This document shows, piece after piece, positions 19,757-31,017 of a stretch of DNA of 64,000 nucleotides. Source of the stretch: Haematobia irritans. Lineage: Eukaryota > Arthropoda > Insecta > Diptera > Muscidae. A model generated the notes under the pieces. The model made no database searches, was not told the origin of the DNA, and saw only the letters and a program-made list of their open reading frames with translations. Each line of letters begins with the position of its first letter. Within the stretch, counting starts at the first letter, position 1. Where the stretch lies: the NCBI RefSeq assembly GCF_050003625.1, contig NC_134400.1, forward strand, positions 64,356,241 through 64,420,240. The letters are read 5' to 3'. Position numbers and translations under genes: made by a program.

Positions 19757-20706
19757 TGTGGATGCCGATATTTTCTAACACTTATCGACGACAAACACGA
19801 AAAAAATTTATTTATTTTCTTACAACGAAAAGTGAAGTTGCTGCCAAATTTAAAGAATTTGTGTGTTTTGCGGAGAGGCAAAGTGGTAAAAAACTAAAAA
19901 CCATACGCACCGATAATGGAACGGAGTTTGTAAACAAAACCTTTCGGCGTATAGTAAAAGAGAATGGGATAAATCACCAAACAACAATGTACACACATTT
20001 GAGCAAAATGGAGTTGCCGAACGCAACAACAGATCAATTGTTGAAAAAGCGAGATGTATGTTAGCACATGAAAATTTGCCAAAAATATTTTGGGCAGAAG
20101 CTTCAGCGTATTCGGTTTATTTACTTAACCGGTCACCATCGAAAGGCACTGGCATCACTCCTGAAGAGGCATGGAATGGCAGGAAACCTGATTTGTCACA
20201 TATAAAAGTTTTCGGAACAACTGCTGTGGTCCATATACCCAGTGCAAATCGTAAAAAGTGGGATGTAAAACAAAAGAATGTGTTTTAGTAGGCTTTGATG
20301 AGCACACAAAAGGTTTCCGTTTTTATGATCCGGATAAAAACATGGTGTTCAAAAGTCGAAATGTATCATTCATTGATGAAAACATATCTACAGATACTCC
20401 TGCGAAGTTTGCAATCAAGACAAAACATAGCAAAGTCAGAAAATGTAATAGGAGAACAAAGTCAAACTGAAATTATAAACAGAAATGAAGTGGCAGAACA
20501 ACAACAAATTGAAATTACCCCAACTGATTCAACGGACGACGTAAGCAAAACAAATCAACAAGATTCTGAGCAGCAGCATACTGCAACACTGTCATTAAGA
20601 CGTAGTGAAAGAAACCTGTTAGATTATATGAATACGTCACTGACAATGAAAGTAAATCTTCATCAGATGAGTATGAAACAAGGAGATTGATTATATAGTA
20701 TGTTTC
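19757..20706 (+). pseudogene. Copia integrase, degenerate
   Basis: Copia resumes after the hAT insertion. The core shows FKEFVCFAERQSGKKL and IRTDNGTEFVNK (catalytic Asp in DNGTEF) at 19,850-19,945. A frameshift follows, then CMLAHENLPKIFWAEAS and YLLNRSPSKG at 20,055-20,140, and the C-terminal part KVFGTTAVVHIP and FKSRNVSFIDEN. The QNG-VAERNNRS segment near 20,010 is in another frame. The tail toward 20,700 is acidic and Ser-rich, as usual before the RT. The ORF breaks off at the I-type LINE. Confidence 0.85.
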
Positions 20707-20796
20707 CATTAGAATATAAAAGTGAAATAAGACGTTGAGAAAAGAAATCGAACTTCTGAAGATTTTTGATCGTTATTCAAACTCAAGACAACCAAA

Positions 20797-21607
20797 ATGG
20801 TATGGCCCGAGGTGGAATACGTTGATCCTGACAACGGGAAATATCCCCTACCTAGGATACGCAAATATGTCCACAATAAAACTGAATACATCGTCATACT
20901 GCAGCCACACGGAAAAGAAAATCGCCTCCCAATTATGGCCACGGCTAAGCGACTTCATGACAAATTTCAAGATGTTGAGACTTATTTCGTTTCCAATAAA
21001 AAGATCAAGATAACTTAGTAACTGTCGCGAGACGATAAACACGATTTCTGCTGATACTTCACTACGTAAGGACTATATGATATACATTCCTCAAGAGTTG
21101 TGTGAGGTGAAATCAGTGATTCAGATACCTTCTGATCCTGTTTACACCGAGGAATACATATTCAGGAACTTGAAGATAATGCATAAGGCCGAATACGGAA
21201 TATTCAATCGCGAATCGACGATTATGGAGGTCGAGAGGTTCACTACCCCTGACCCGGCAAATCCAGATAATCGAACCGACATTGATCTGGTGATGATCTC
21301 ATTTTCTGGAGATCGTTTGCCATCTCATGTTTTGATAGATCAGGTCATTTTCCCCGTGAAACCATTTATTGAGAGGACAGTTCAGTGTAAGTGTTGGCGT
21401 TTTGGCCACTCCCAAAACTCTTGCAAACGCAACAAACAGCTATGTCCCCGATGCGGCTCTCCTCATGAGGATATATGTGAAACACCGCCCAGATGTGTTA
21501 ACTGCGGCAACCCCCACGATGCTAGATCCCACTACTGTGAGAAATTTATTGAACTGCGGAAAAGGCCCAAGCTCAGGAGAAGACTCATAAGATTCTTCAT
21601 TCGATAG
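20797..21607 (+). pseudogene. I-type LINE ORF1 (Gag-like), frameshifted
   Basis: The first piece (20,797-21,018) reads KYPLPRIRKYVHNK and LQPHGKENRLP. After a break the frame continues at 21,077-21,607 with YIFRNLKIMHKAEYGIFNRE, then IFPVKPFIERTVQCKCWRFG and zinc knuckles CKCWRFGHSQNSC and CPRCGSPHEDIC...CVNCGNPHDARSHYC. This layout is that of the nucleic-acid-binding ORF1 proteins of I and Jockey LINEs. One knuckle residue spacing is altered. Following codons (21,653-21,961) are a low-confidence continuation. Confidence 0.75.
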
Positions 21608-22024
21608 TTGCTGTTATACCCCATCCTACACCGGACCCACCTGTGAACACAGGTGGGTCCTGCGAGACACCTGAACCGGTTGACTCCCAATCTCTACCGG
21701 ACTTACAAAACCAATGAATGCGGCTTCGTATACAAAGCAACTTCGCAAGAAGAGGACCCAAAATATGTGACAACACCCGATAACAACTACGACACTATCA
21801 ATACCAGTGCCACGGAACTGTTGAGTGGACTGGATTGTATCAGACTCAGCAACAACAAACCTAATTCAGTCATAACTATATCCTTGGAGAAATTTGAGCA
21901 GTTTCAGGAATCTAAAATGAACTATCTACCGATAGATAGTGATGAAGATAATTCAAATTAACCTTACAAGCATTAAGAATAAAAAAGCGAACTGACGCAA
22001 TTTCTCCAAGACTCAAATATAGAC

Positions 22025-25000
22025 ATGGCATGTATATCTGAAACATTTTTAGACCCAATAGATAGATTTTTTATTACCGGTTACGACGTTATACGCAAAG
22101 ATAGAAACTCGCGCGGGGGTGGAGTTGCCATCCTAGTCAGAGAAACCTATTCATTTACAAACTATGACATTTTGATTGCCAATCGAGATCTGGAGATAGT
22201 TGCGATACGATTGAATACCATTCATGGAGAGGTTTTCGTTGTCTCCCTATACTTTCCTCCCTCAATGAATTACACGTCATTTGATTTACAGAAGATTATT
22301 ACAAAGATGCCATTAGACTCGAAATTCATTATGTGTAGTGATTTTAATGGTCACCACCAGATCTGGGGATGCCATAGAAATGATAGAAAAGGCCAACAGA
22401 TTCTTAATTCTATTGAGGACAACCACCTATGCCTCTTGAACGATGGATCCAGAACCTTTTTTGAGTGCCCAAACCCATCTGCAATAGATCTCACCATATG
22501 CAGCCCACCGATATCTTTAATGGCGACGTGGGGGACACTAAACGAGACATTCGGTAGTGTCCACTGTGCAATTGAAATTGGCATACAACTACGAATGAAA
22601 CTGAGAACTAAAACATATGGAGTTCCCAAGAATATTCCAGCTAAAAAACTGAACCAGAGAGTCTTGGACATCATAGAGGAAGCCGAAATATTGTCTCCCG
22701 AAGATCATAAATTTGACACGCTTTCAAAACTCTTTTATGAAAAACTCAAGACTGAGAGAAAAGAAAAATCTACTCGGACAATTTGTGGTGGAACGCGAGG
22801 GGTACAAAAAAAAAAGCGGAACAAATAAAATGTTTATCTCAATTTAAAAGACGTCCGACGCGTGCAAATTTTGAGAGATTGAATGTCAAAAGAAATGAAT
22901 ATTTCTATGTTATAAGAGAAGAAAAACGCAAAGCATGGAGAAGAACGTGTGAGAACATCAATTGGGATACTACTCCCATAGAACTTTGGAACACCATAAA
23001 GAAATTTCGTGGCATGTACAGCCCCAGAACTCATTCGATGTCTCCTGTGTGCCTAGAGGGTTTCTGTGAGATAGTATTGGGCCCCATAGGCCCGGTTAAT
23101 GGCCCTAAAAATATTCCAGAGACAGATAATGACATAATATTATCTATACAGGAGCTAGATGCGGCAATCTCAGAAGCAAAAGACACATCAGCTGGTCTTG
23201 ACGGTTTAAGACATGGGCACATGAAGAATTTTGACAGTGATATAAAATCCAGATTACTAACTATGTACAACGAAGTTCTTCTAAGTGGGAATATACCAAG
23301 ATCATGGATGGAATATAAGGTCGTTCCTATACATAAAAAAGGCAAAGACCCAGGTGACCCGCACTCATTCCGCTCAATTGCAATGATATCGTGCACTCGT
23401 AAAATATTTGAGAGAATGATTTTTAGAAGAATAGACCACGAACTGGAGTCTCAGAATAAACTAAGTAACCTCCAAGCTGGTTTCCGCAAGGGCCGAAGCA
23501 CGCGCGACAATGTCGTAGCGCTGTGGTTTGCTGCGCAACTGGCCAGAACGGAAGGCAAGTATATGATTTCGGTCTTTCTTGATATAAAAAGTGCCTTTGA
23601 GAACGTTAAGATTGAGATCCTGATGGAGAGATATAGGCTCCTTAATGTTAAGGAACATTACATTAATGTCATTTACAACATGTTCCGCTATAAGGAACTT
23701 ATAATCGAAACTGATGGGGTAAGTAAAAGGATGATATCACACAGTGGAACGCCTCAGGGCTCCGTAATGAGCCCCTTATGCTTCAACGTGTATATAAACA
23801 CACATTTTGAGTACTTAAACGTCAATGTATTGGGATATGCCTTTGATTTGGTAATTTTTGATTCCGGCTACAATCTGGAACAAGTGAGACAAAGGATTCA
23901 AGATGCGCTCAATTCTGTCGTTGAACGTCTAAATGAACAGGCTTGGAATATCGGCTATTTGCCCCACGGGATTCGAGACGCCACGTCTCACAACCAGATA
24001 CCCATATAGAGAATACTCTAGTGGAATTTACAGACAACTTAAATTTTCTTGGATACCCCATTAATTGTCGCCTAGACCCAGAACCGTATATTAAACATAT
24101 AGTGAGCAACTCATTTCAATTCATGAACATCTTAAGAGCACTATGTGGGATATCATGTGGTTCCAACCCATACCTCATCATTTCACTATATATTGGTGTT
24201 ATTAGGCCAATAATTGAATACATGGCCCCTCTTCTGGTAGACTGCCCGGGGTATAAGATAATCAGAATCGAACGCATCCAATATAAAGCATTGCGAATCG
24301 CCCTCGGAGCCATGATTTCGAACCACACATTAGCACTAGAACAGGGGGCGAGCGTTATACCGCTGAAAGAACGATTATCATACATGGCCGAAAAATACAT
24401 CAACAATCTTGTAGCTAACACACATTTGCCTGCCAATAAATTAATACAAGAATTTAATTCCAAATTTACCACAAAACCAAAATTATTTGCTATGTACGAC
24501 GCAAAGCTTAATGGGAGCATCATCAGGATCGGGAAACATTTGCAATATGCCCTTCCTTATAGGGCCGTCATAAGTGGCGCAAAAGTCACATATTTGAAGG
24601 CTAGAAAATCACAACATGATACTGACACCATAATACGAAAATTTGAAGGGCTCATCGGAAACAAATTTCCGACGCACACCAGAATATACATGGATGGATC
24701 AAAGACCACGGACAAGACCTGCAGTGCCGTCTGGATACCATCAATGGATTTAGAGGCGTCATTTTCATTAGACACCCGTTGTCCCATTTTTTCAGCCGAG
24801 TCCAAGGCAATACTTGAAGCTCTTCTACTTATTAAAACGTGCGAGCCCGGTAAGTTCTTAATTATTTCAGACAGTCAATCCGTTTTAATGGCTACACAGA
24901 ACATCAAGGGAAAAGGATTTCACCCTTACATTCTTGAAATAAAGAATGAGATATACGGGCTTGAAATATCAGGTTTCTCGATCAACTTCCTTTGGATACC

Positions 25001-25523
25001 AAGCCACTGTGGTATCGAAGGGAATGAACATGTGGACTCACTAGCAGTCGATTATGACGATGCCCTAACCTATCCAGAAATACATCATCAAGACCTGTCG
25101 AATTTGGACAAACGTAGGATAATAGATTCATGGCAACAAAGATGGGACACGAGCCCATTTGGTCGTCGTTTATATTCGTTTAACCCCAAGGTCAATCAAA
25201 CGCCATGGTTCAAACAAGCGAAACTGATCCGCAGAGTAATCACGATGACATGCAGAATTCGATTTGGCCACAACCAAGCAAGGACGCTCCTACTCGGACT
25301 AGACCTGGTGGAGTCAGACCGCTGCACATGCGGTGATATCCACACCTTAGACCATCTTACTTTCCATTGTCCTGAAGGGGACCTTACCAACCGAAGAATG
25401 CTTCTTATCAGATTGGAGTCATCCGGAATCTATACGCATGATATAGACTCAGTACTGAGAATGGAAAACATGAAGGCGCTGAGAATACTCAACGAATTAT
25501 TATTATTATTATATTATGGTTAA
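22025..25523 (+). pseudogene. I-type LINE ORF2: endonuclease-RT-RNase H, inactive
   Basis: Endonuclease: 22,025-22,600 (ISETFL, GGGVAILVRE, CSDFNGHHQIWG); its usual SDH histidine box reads GSVHCAIEI. RT: 22,783-24,009 (GLDGLRHGHMKN, FRSIAMISCTRKIFERM, FLDIKSAFENV, SGTPQGSVMSPL). The catalytic box reads GYAFDLVIF, so the first of the two essential aspartates of YADD is Phe. RNase H: 24,650-25,060 (IYMDGSKT, FSAESKAILEAL, ISDSQSVLM, WIPSHCGIEGNEHVD), with all acidic residues visible. A Cys/His C-terminus follows (CTCGDIHTLDHLTFHC). Frames change at ~22,800 and ~23,960. Confidence 0.85.
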
Positions 25524-25610
25524 GCACGGCGATGAGGGGCGCATATTTAAAGGCAAGTATTTTGAAACTAATTTTAAAAATAAACAAAATACTGCATCAC
25601 ATTTGTTTCA

Positions 25611-26600
25611 GACATACATGGATGATCCGGCGACGCTAGAAGAAGCATTGGCACGGCCAGATGCGAATCACGTACTCGCCAGTTATACGTCATAGTTCCC
25701 TACGATACCTTTTTGCAATCGCGGCAAAACTAAATCTACAAGTTGAACAAATGGATGCTGTCACAGCATTTCTTCAAGGCAATATTGAAGAGGAGATCCA
25801 CATGGAACAGCCACCGCAATACACGGATCATCATAATGCGTCAAAAGTATGTCGTCTAAATAAAGCATTGTATGGACTAAAACAGTCAAGCAGAGTTTGG
25901 AACAAAGAATTAAACAAGGTACCAAAGAATTAAACAAGGTACTACCACATCCGAGGAAATGAAGAAAATGGAAAATATTGCGTACCAGGAAGCTATCGGA
26001 TGTCTTATGTATTTGTCTCAATGCACTTGACCAGACATTACATTCGCTGTAAATAAATTGAGTTGCTTCAACGCAAATCCTGGAACCCATCATTGGTTAG
26101 CAGTAAAACATATTTTAAGGTATTTGCGTGGCACCTCAAAATTAAAATTGAATTTCGTGAAAGATGAGAGAAGTGATATCATCGAATACACTGACGCAGA
26201 CTGGGCTGGTAGTGTTGATGATAGGAAATCTTTGATAGGCTATGCCTTTGTCGCTCAAGGAAGAGCCATATCCTGGTGCTCAATACGGCAACAACCCGTA
26301 GCCCTCTCATCGTGTGAAGCTGAATATATTGCTCTTTCAGCAACTGTTCAAGAAGCAATATAGTGGAGTGGTATAGAATCAAATTTTTGCCCGAGTCCAA
26401 AATCGATGCAAATAGCTTGCGATAATCATCAGCAAGTGGAGACTACTCCAGAACTAAACACACAATCACTTTGTGCAAGATCAATTACAAAATGGAAAGT
26501 TTAAGGTGAACTACATAAGCACAAACGTACAAGTTGCTGATATCCTAACGAAACCGCTTGAGAAGAATAAATTGGAATTATTCAGAAAGGCAATGGGGTT
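25611..26600 (+). pseudogene. Copia RT and RNase H remnants
   Basis: The segment starts DDPATLEEALARPDA, then jumps by an internal deletion to SLRYLFAIAAKLNLQVEQMD and TAFLQGNIEEEIHMEQPP (motif A region). After KALYGLKQSS, a 17-bp direct repeat (aagaattaaacaaggta at 25,905 and 25,923) marks a second deletion that removed the YVDD region. RNase H remains: EAIGCLMYLSQ, HILRYLRGTSKLKL, YTDADWAGSVDDRKS, SSCEAEYIALS (26,000-26,363), then a degraded tail with ILTKPLEKNKLELF. Stops occur at ~26,030 and 26,362. Confidence 0.85.
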
Positions 26601-26792
26601 TAATAGAATATCCAGATTTAGGAGGAGTATTGGTATTATACTATCATGTAATCTACATATCCTATTATATCCCTATTTGTATATATTTATGTATTATGAC
26701 ATTTATTGTATTCCTTATGTTATTGACATTTAGTAATAAATATAGTGTACTTCTTCCGCTGTAACCGTGCGCTCTGCTATAAGATATGATTT

Positions 26793-27416
26793 GAACACCT
26801 ATAGAAAAATTATTACCATACGGGCTCAAATCGATACCGAACGTTATTGATAGTTAGCCAACCCCGTATGGTACAATATCAATACCTAATGGTATAAGCG
26901 GTACGCAAAGCATGAAAGTACCATATGGTATTATGAAAATACCAGTGTGGTATTGAAAATAATACCTAAGCGGTCATTTCTTCATCTCATTATTTTCTAA
27001 AAGTTATTCTCAAAATTCTATTTCCCATCGCAGGCACTGCATGCCTCAAGTTATTTGCTGTAAGATTTGGAAAGCTTTTGTACGTCTCTTACGCATCTAA
27101 TGAGAAAAGAATGCCGAATTAACAAAAAATTTATAATGCTAAAACATATTAAACTTACCAAAGCTTCACAAATTTAGTTTATTGGTCGTCACGTTTTCGA
27201 AGAAATATTGTAATATACTCACCTACTTACTTTATGTGAAGAAAATAAACTACAACGGCGACATATCATATGTTATGGGGATATGATAGTTAATACCATA
27301 ATAATACCGGATGTAAATGATTCGATATAAAGCGTATCAAAATTGAAAGGTAACGTGAACCAATCTATTAATACCAAACGGTAGTAGCCACGTACCGCTT
27401 TTTTTGTACCAGTGTA
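26793..27416 (+). repeat. Foldback element, right arm
   Basis: This arm continues the spacer split by Copia: acacctatagaaaaattatt, ccatacgggctcaaatcgat, many taccatatggta-like words, then a unique part ending gtaccgctttttttgtaccagtg. The latter half (27,000-27,416) matches 35,370-35,705. Near 27,120-27,200 this copy has about 80 extra bases relative to that one. Confidence 0.7.
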
Positions 27417-28216
27417 TATCAAAATGGCTCTTGTAACAATAGTGATGGCAAAATATTTGCATGTGCGCTTTTTGGTACATTTCCCCCATCACAATTGGTG
27501 ATTGTTGTAGTGCCACATATGAGTCTTTGGTAGTGATGGGGACGAAATGGAACTTTGAAATGCTGGCAGGTAGTGTATTATACTTTATTTGCTTAAAATT
27601 GCTGAAAAGTACGTGAACGGCATCCAGTAACTGCCAAAATTTTTTTAAATTTCACGGCACTTCTGAGAATCCACATCACGTCGAAAAAAGTTGTATACGA
27701 TAACCTAAAATCGTCGCAAAAATGCCTTTACTATTGAGAAGTTGTACCACGCCATGTTACTACAAAAAAGTATCGCATGAGTGCAATTATTAGATGCCTT
27801 TTTAGATAAATTTAAAACGACGCCAATAAGAGCCCTTTCAATCTATTAGAAAAAGTTAATTTTAAAATAGTTGTAAAAGAATCATTGTGGTCAAGGAAAA
27901 TACGATTGTTTAAATGCTTATTAATTTGAATAAAAATTTATAAATTATTCCACGTATAACATTTATACGAATAAAAACACATTGAACATAATGCCTAAAA
28001 AATACATTTTGTTGATTTATATTCGGCTGGTGCTCCAGCGTCTATCAGTGTAACATATATTCTTAATGAAGGTAGCGTGTCTGGAAAAATATCTGAAAAC
28101 TATCACTTTAATGGAATGGAAAGAGAAAGAAAGAATTGTTCACTAATTTACCTTTAACAATTTTAAGCGTAATAAATATGTTTTAGCTCTGCATTTTCGT
28201 TTTTAATTAAATAACT
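27417..28216. other. AT-rich non-coding stretch
   Basis: There is no ORF above 60 codons that resembles a protein, and I found no terminal repeats or match to other parts of the window. Confidence 0.4.
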
Positions 28217-30080
28217 ACACACAAAGAAAAAATTGTCAAAAACCATACTATAAAAGCAAACAATTTACCTAATTTACTAGTATGAAATACGACTTTAGAA
28301 GTTTGTATGGCAAGCAATACAGAGAAAACTACCCAGTCAGAAAAAAACCATCGGAAAAGCGTTGTAAAAGCGTTGTGAACGGTTGATACACGGTGGGAAA
28401 AAGCGTTGTTACAACCCCTAAATGATAACATCATTCCACGGTGTATCGATTGTATTTAACAACGTTTTCAAAGCGTCATGAAAACAATATTTTATACGTA
28501 AACTGCAAATTTCATTCTTCAACTCATTTTTTATCTCTCCAATTTCGTCCTTAACTCTCTTCTAACTTCATCCCTGAATGAAGCTACATAGAAAGATAAA
28601 GAATAACATTTGTTGATAATGGCCTCTATTGGGCGAAATACATTTCCTTACTCTCGTCATCCTTATTTACGGAATGGGATGGCATACTGTGATCCTCCGT
28701 CTCGAATCCAAATTATCATCTATAGCATCTGTAAAGTGAAAAATGAATTAAAACAATTATATAAATTCAGGATTTCAAAATGTACCTCTTCTGTGTATTA
28801 GCTTTTGTCGCTTTGCTTGATTCTTTCCTACGAAAGGCATCGTTCCAATGGAGTCCAACCTTTTATCAGTATCTGTAGAAACAAATTGAAAATATAAAGA
28901 AATGAATTCTTTATTGCACGACATTTTTCTTACCTTCAGTTGTACCAAGGGTGTTAATTTTCCTTTTGTTAAGATTTTGAGATATTTTACCAATATTTAT
29001 TTTTTATTTTATTTTCTTATTTCGAAATGACGCTTGTTTTCGCCGTTATAACTGTTTCCCGTTTGTTTATGAATTGTTGTTTCTTGTACACAGAGTTGCA
29101 TTTTTTCAGTGTTACCATCTCAAATTCCTAAATTATAAAAAGAAAATTCCCGACACTAAAGGTGAGTATTAAGTTCGAGTTTAGTCGCATTTTTTCACTA
29201 AAGTGAAAACTAAATCTTAAAAGGCATAAAATTATGCATATTTTTTGCAGATTTCATTATAACTTGATGGGGAATATTACAAAGCAAATTTTCACAAAGT
29301 TTGTATTACTTAAAATGGATTGTTAAAGAAAAGTAAGCGTGAAAAATTTGCGATTTTAGTGGCTAAACTCGAACTTAATACCCACCTTAAGCCGCTAAAA
29401 TCATTTTATCACGATTACTTTTCTTTAATAATCCGTTTTAAGGAATACAAACTTTGTGAAAATTTGCTTTGGACTTTTCCCCATCAAGTTATAATAAAAT
29501 TTGCAACAAATATGTATAATTTTATGCATTTTTCTTACTGATTTAGTTTTCACTTTAGCGATTTAAGCGACTAAACTCGAAGTTAATACTCACCTTAACA
29601 TGTGAAAAAAAAGTAATTATGTCTAACAAAATTTCTTCAATTAGACGATAAATAAGTACTTATATTTGGGTTTTGGCGTGATGTCAGCGTTTAGTTAAGT
29701 TAAAACTTTCTACAATTGCCTCATTTGTAAAATTAACCAAAATTGTTGTTCCTAGTGGTTTCACTGTTAATGTACATATTCACTTTATATAATAAAGGAA
29801 CATTATCCTATTATAAATCAATTCATATCAACAATAATACATCCATTACTCATTAAAAACCATTGGACGTGGATGGAACATGCATTTTCAACGATAATTT
29901 TATGGAAAATTTACCATTTAAAAACCGTCAATTAATTTGATTAGCAAGCGTTGTTTCAACGTTGGCTTCCAACGCTGTTACAACGCTCAATATTTATAAC
30001 CATCGTAAATTTCTGACTATAGTTAAACAGAAGAATGTCATTGCAAAATCATGCAATAAAATTGGTAAATTTTACAAATT
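28217..30080. repeat. cacacaaagaaaaa repeat split by a 1.67-kb insert
   Basis: The outer sequence (28,217-28,331 and about 30,001-30,080) together matches the uninterrupted copy at 30,822-31,015. The inner block (about 28,332-30,000) has short inverted ends (agtcagaaa...tttctgact) and carries gcgttgtaacaacg-like motifs near both ends, suggesting a non-autonomous DNA transposon. That block itself holds the double MITE at 29,160-29,595. No coding sequence was found. Confidence 0.55.
29160..29595. mobile_element. Two joined MITEs, AGGTGGGTAYTAAG family
   Basis: The first unit (29,160-29,390) has inverted ends aggtgagtattaagttcgag and the inverse of ctcgaacttaatacccacct, flanked by taa on both sides. 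The second unit (29,393-29,595) is an inverted copy missing its first ~23 bp and ending ttaatactcacct followed by taa. The arrangement makes a large palindrome. Confidence 0.7.
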
Positions 30081-30490
30081 TTTAAGTGGCTTATTTGAGA
30101 AAGCACTTTTTGACAGAAATTAAAATAAAAATGTTAAAATAGTCAAAAATTGCTGTTTCTATTCGCTTCTTTCGATTTATTACAAATATTTATTACTGGT
30201 TACCCCAAATAAAACTCAAAATTTATGATCACTCTTAATATATATTTATTACACATGAAATATACATACAGCCTCTAAACAAGTAAATTGAATCGCAAGG
30301 AATCCAATTTCTACTGAAAAATTCCAGCAACAGCATTCTTGTAGTGTGATATGAGCTAAAGCAGAATGTTTGATATTACGGAGCGCATGTGAAATTGTGA
30401 GCCAAAGTATATGTTTCCTATGGATATAAAATCGAGAAAACGTAGTCAAATTATGGATTTTTAAAGAGCCCTTATGTTGCATCATACTTT

Positions 30491-30614
30491 AGATGGGTAC
30501 TAAGTTCGAGTATAGTTAATAAAGTCAAAAACAATCTCTAGAAGAACAAACAGCAACTTTTTTAAAGGGAGTGATCCTCATCGACAATTGGAAATGCGAT
30601 CTTAATACCGACCT
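30491..30614. mobile_element. Short MITE, AGGTGGGTAYTAAG family
   Basis: Ends agatgggtactaagttcgag and the inverse of gatcttaataccgacct bound 124 bp without coding capacity. The internal sequence differs from the other members. Confidence 0.5.
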
Positions 30615-30704
30615 TATGGATATTATGTTAAAAAATTGATAAACTTACCCTTTTCGAAGAAATAATAAAAATATAAATTCCTGTATGAATTCACAAAATT
30701 ATTT

Positions 30705-30797
30705 CAATTGTTTTATTCTTCTTCTTCGTTTTTAAATACTTATAAAAGGAAAACATTTCAAATCCCAAAACATGCTTGGTGGGAACGCCGTAATATT
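30705..30797 (-). repeat. Dispersed repeat, copy 3 (5' part, inverted)
   Basis: Read on the minus strand it gives attacggcgttcccaccaag, catgttttggg and atttgaaatgttttcc, matching the starts of 1,644 and 35,112. Confidence 0.55.
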
Positions 30798-30821
30798 CTT
30801 GTATTTGTTTCCATATTTCAT

Positions 30822-31015
30822 TATACACACAAAGAAAAAGTTGTCAAAAACTATACTATAAAAGCATACAATTTACCTTATTTACTAGAATGAAATACGA
30901 CTTTAGAATTTTGTATGGCAAGCAATACCGAGAAAACTAGTTTAAATAGGCAGAAGAATGCCATTACAAAATCATTCACTAAAATTGGTAAATTTTACAA
31001 AATTTTAACCGGCTT
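30822..31015. repeat. Uninterrupted cacacaaagaaaaa repeat
   Basis: This is the empty-site copy of the repeat at 28,217. It runs from cacacaaagaaaaagttgtc to aattggtaaattttacaaaa with no insert. Confidence 0.6.
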
Positions 31016-31017
31016 TA

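Larger units (their letters stand above)
20708..25610 (+). mobile_element. I-type LINE inserted in Copia
   Basis: About 4.9 kb of non-LTR retrotransposon separates the Copia integrase from the Copia RT start (DDPATLEEALARPDA at ~25,620). It has a Gag-like ORF1 with zinc knuckles and an ORF2 with endonuclease, RT and RNase H, followed by attattattattatattatgg near 25,498 and a ~90-bp 3' segment. RNase H plus the TAA-like tail fit the I clade. The exact ends are uncertain; tgtttc occurs at both junctions (20,700 and 25,605), which may be part of a target duplication. Confidence 0.75.
16185..26781 (+). mobile_element. Copia-type LTR retrotransposon with nested insertions
   Basis: LTRs are 16185-16322 (138 bp) and 26628-26781 (154 bp). 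They are nearly identical apart from a ~16-bp gap near the start. Both end gcgctctgctata and begin tattgg. A 5-bp direct repeat agata flanks them (16180-16184, 26782-26786), and the intact spacer at 205-215 confirms the empty site. After the 5' LTR comes ggttatgttcccagctt, resembling the internal initiator-Met tRNA primer site used by copia. A purine tract ggaggag precedes the 3' LTR. Insertions at 16745-17312, ~18190-19756 and ~20708-25610 break the internal ORF. Confidence 0.9.
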
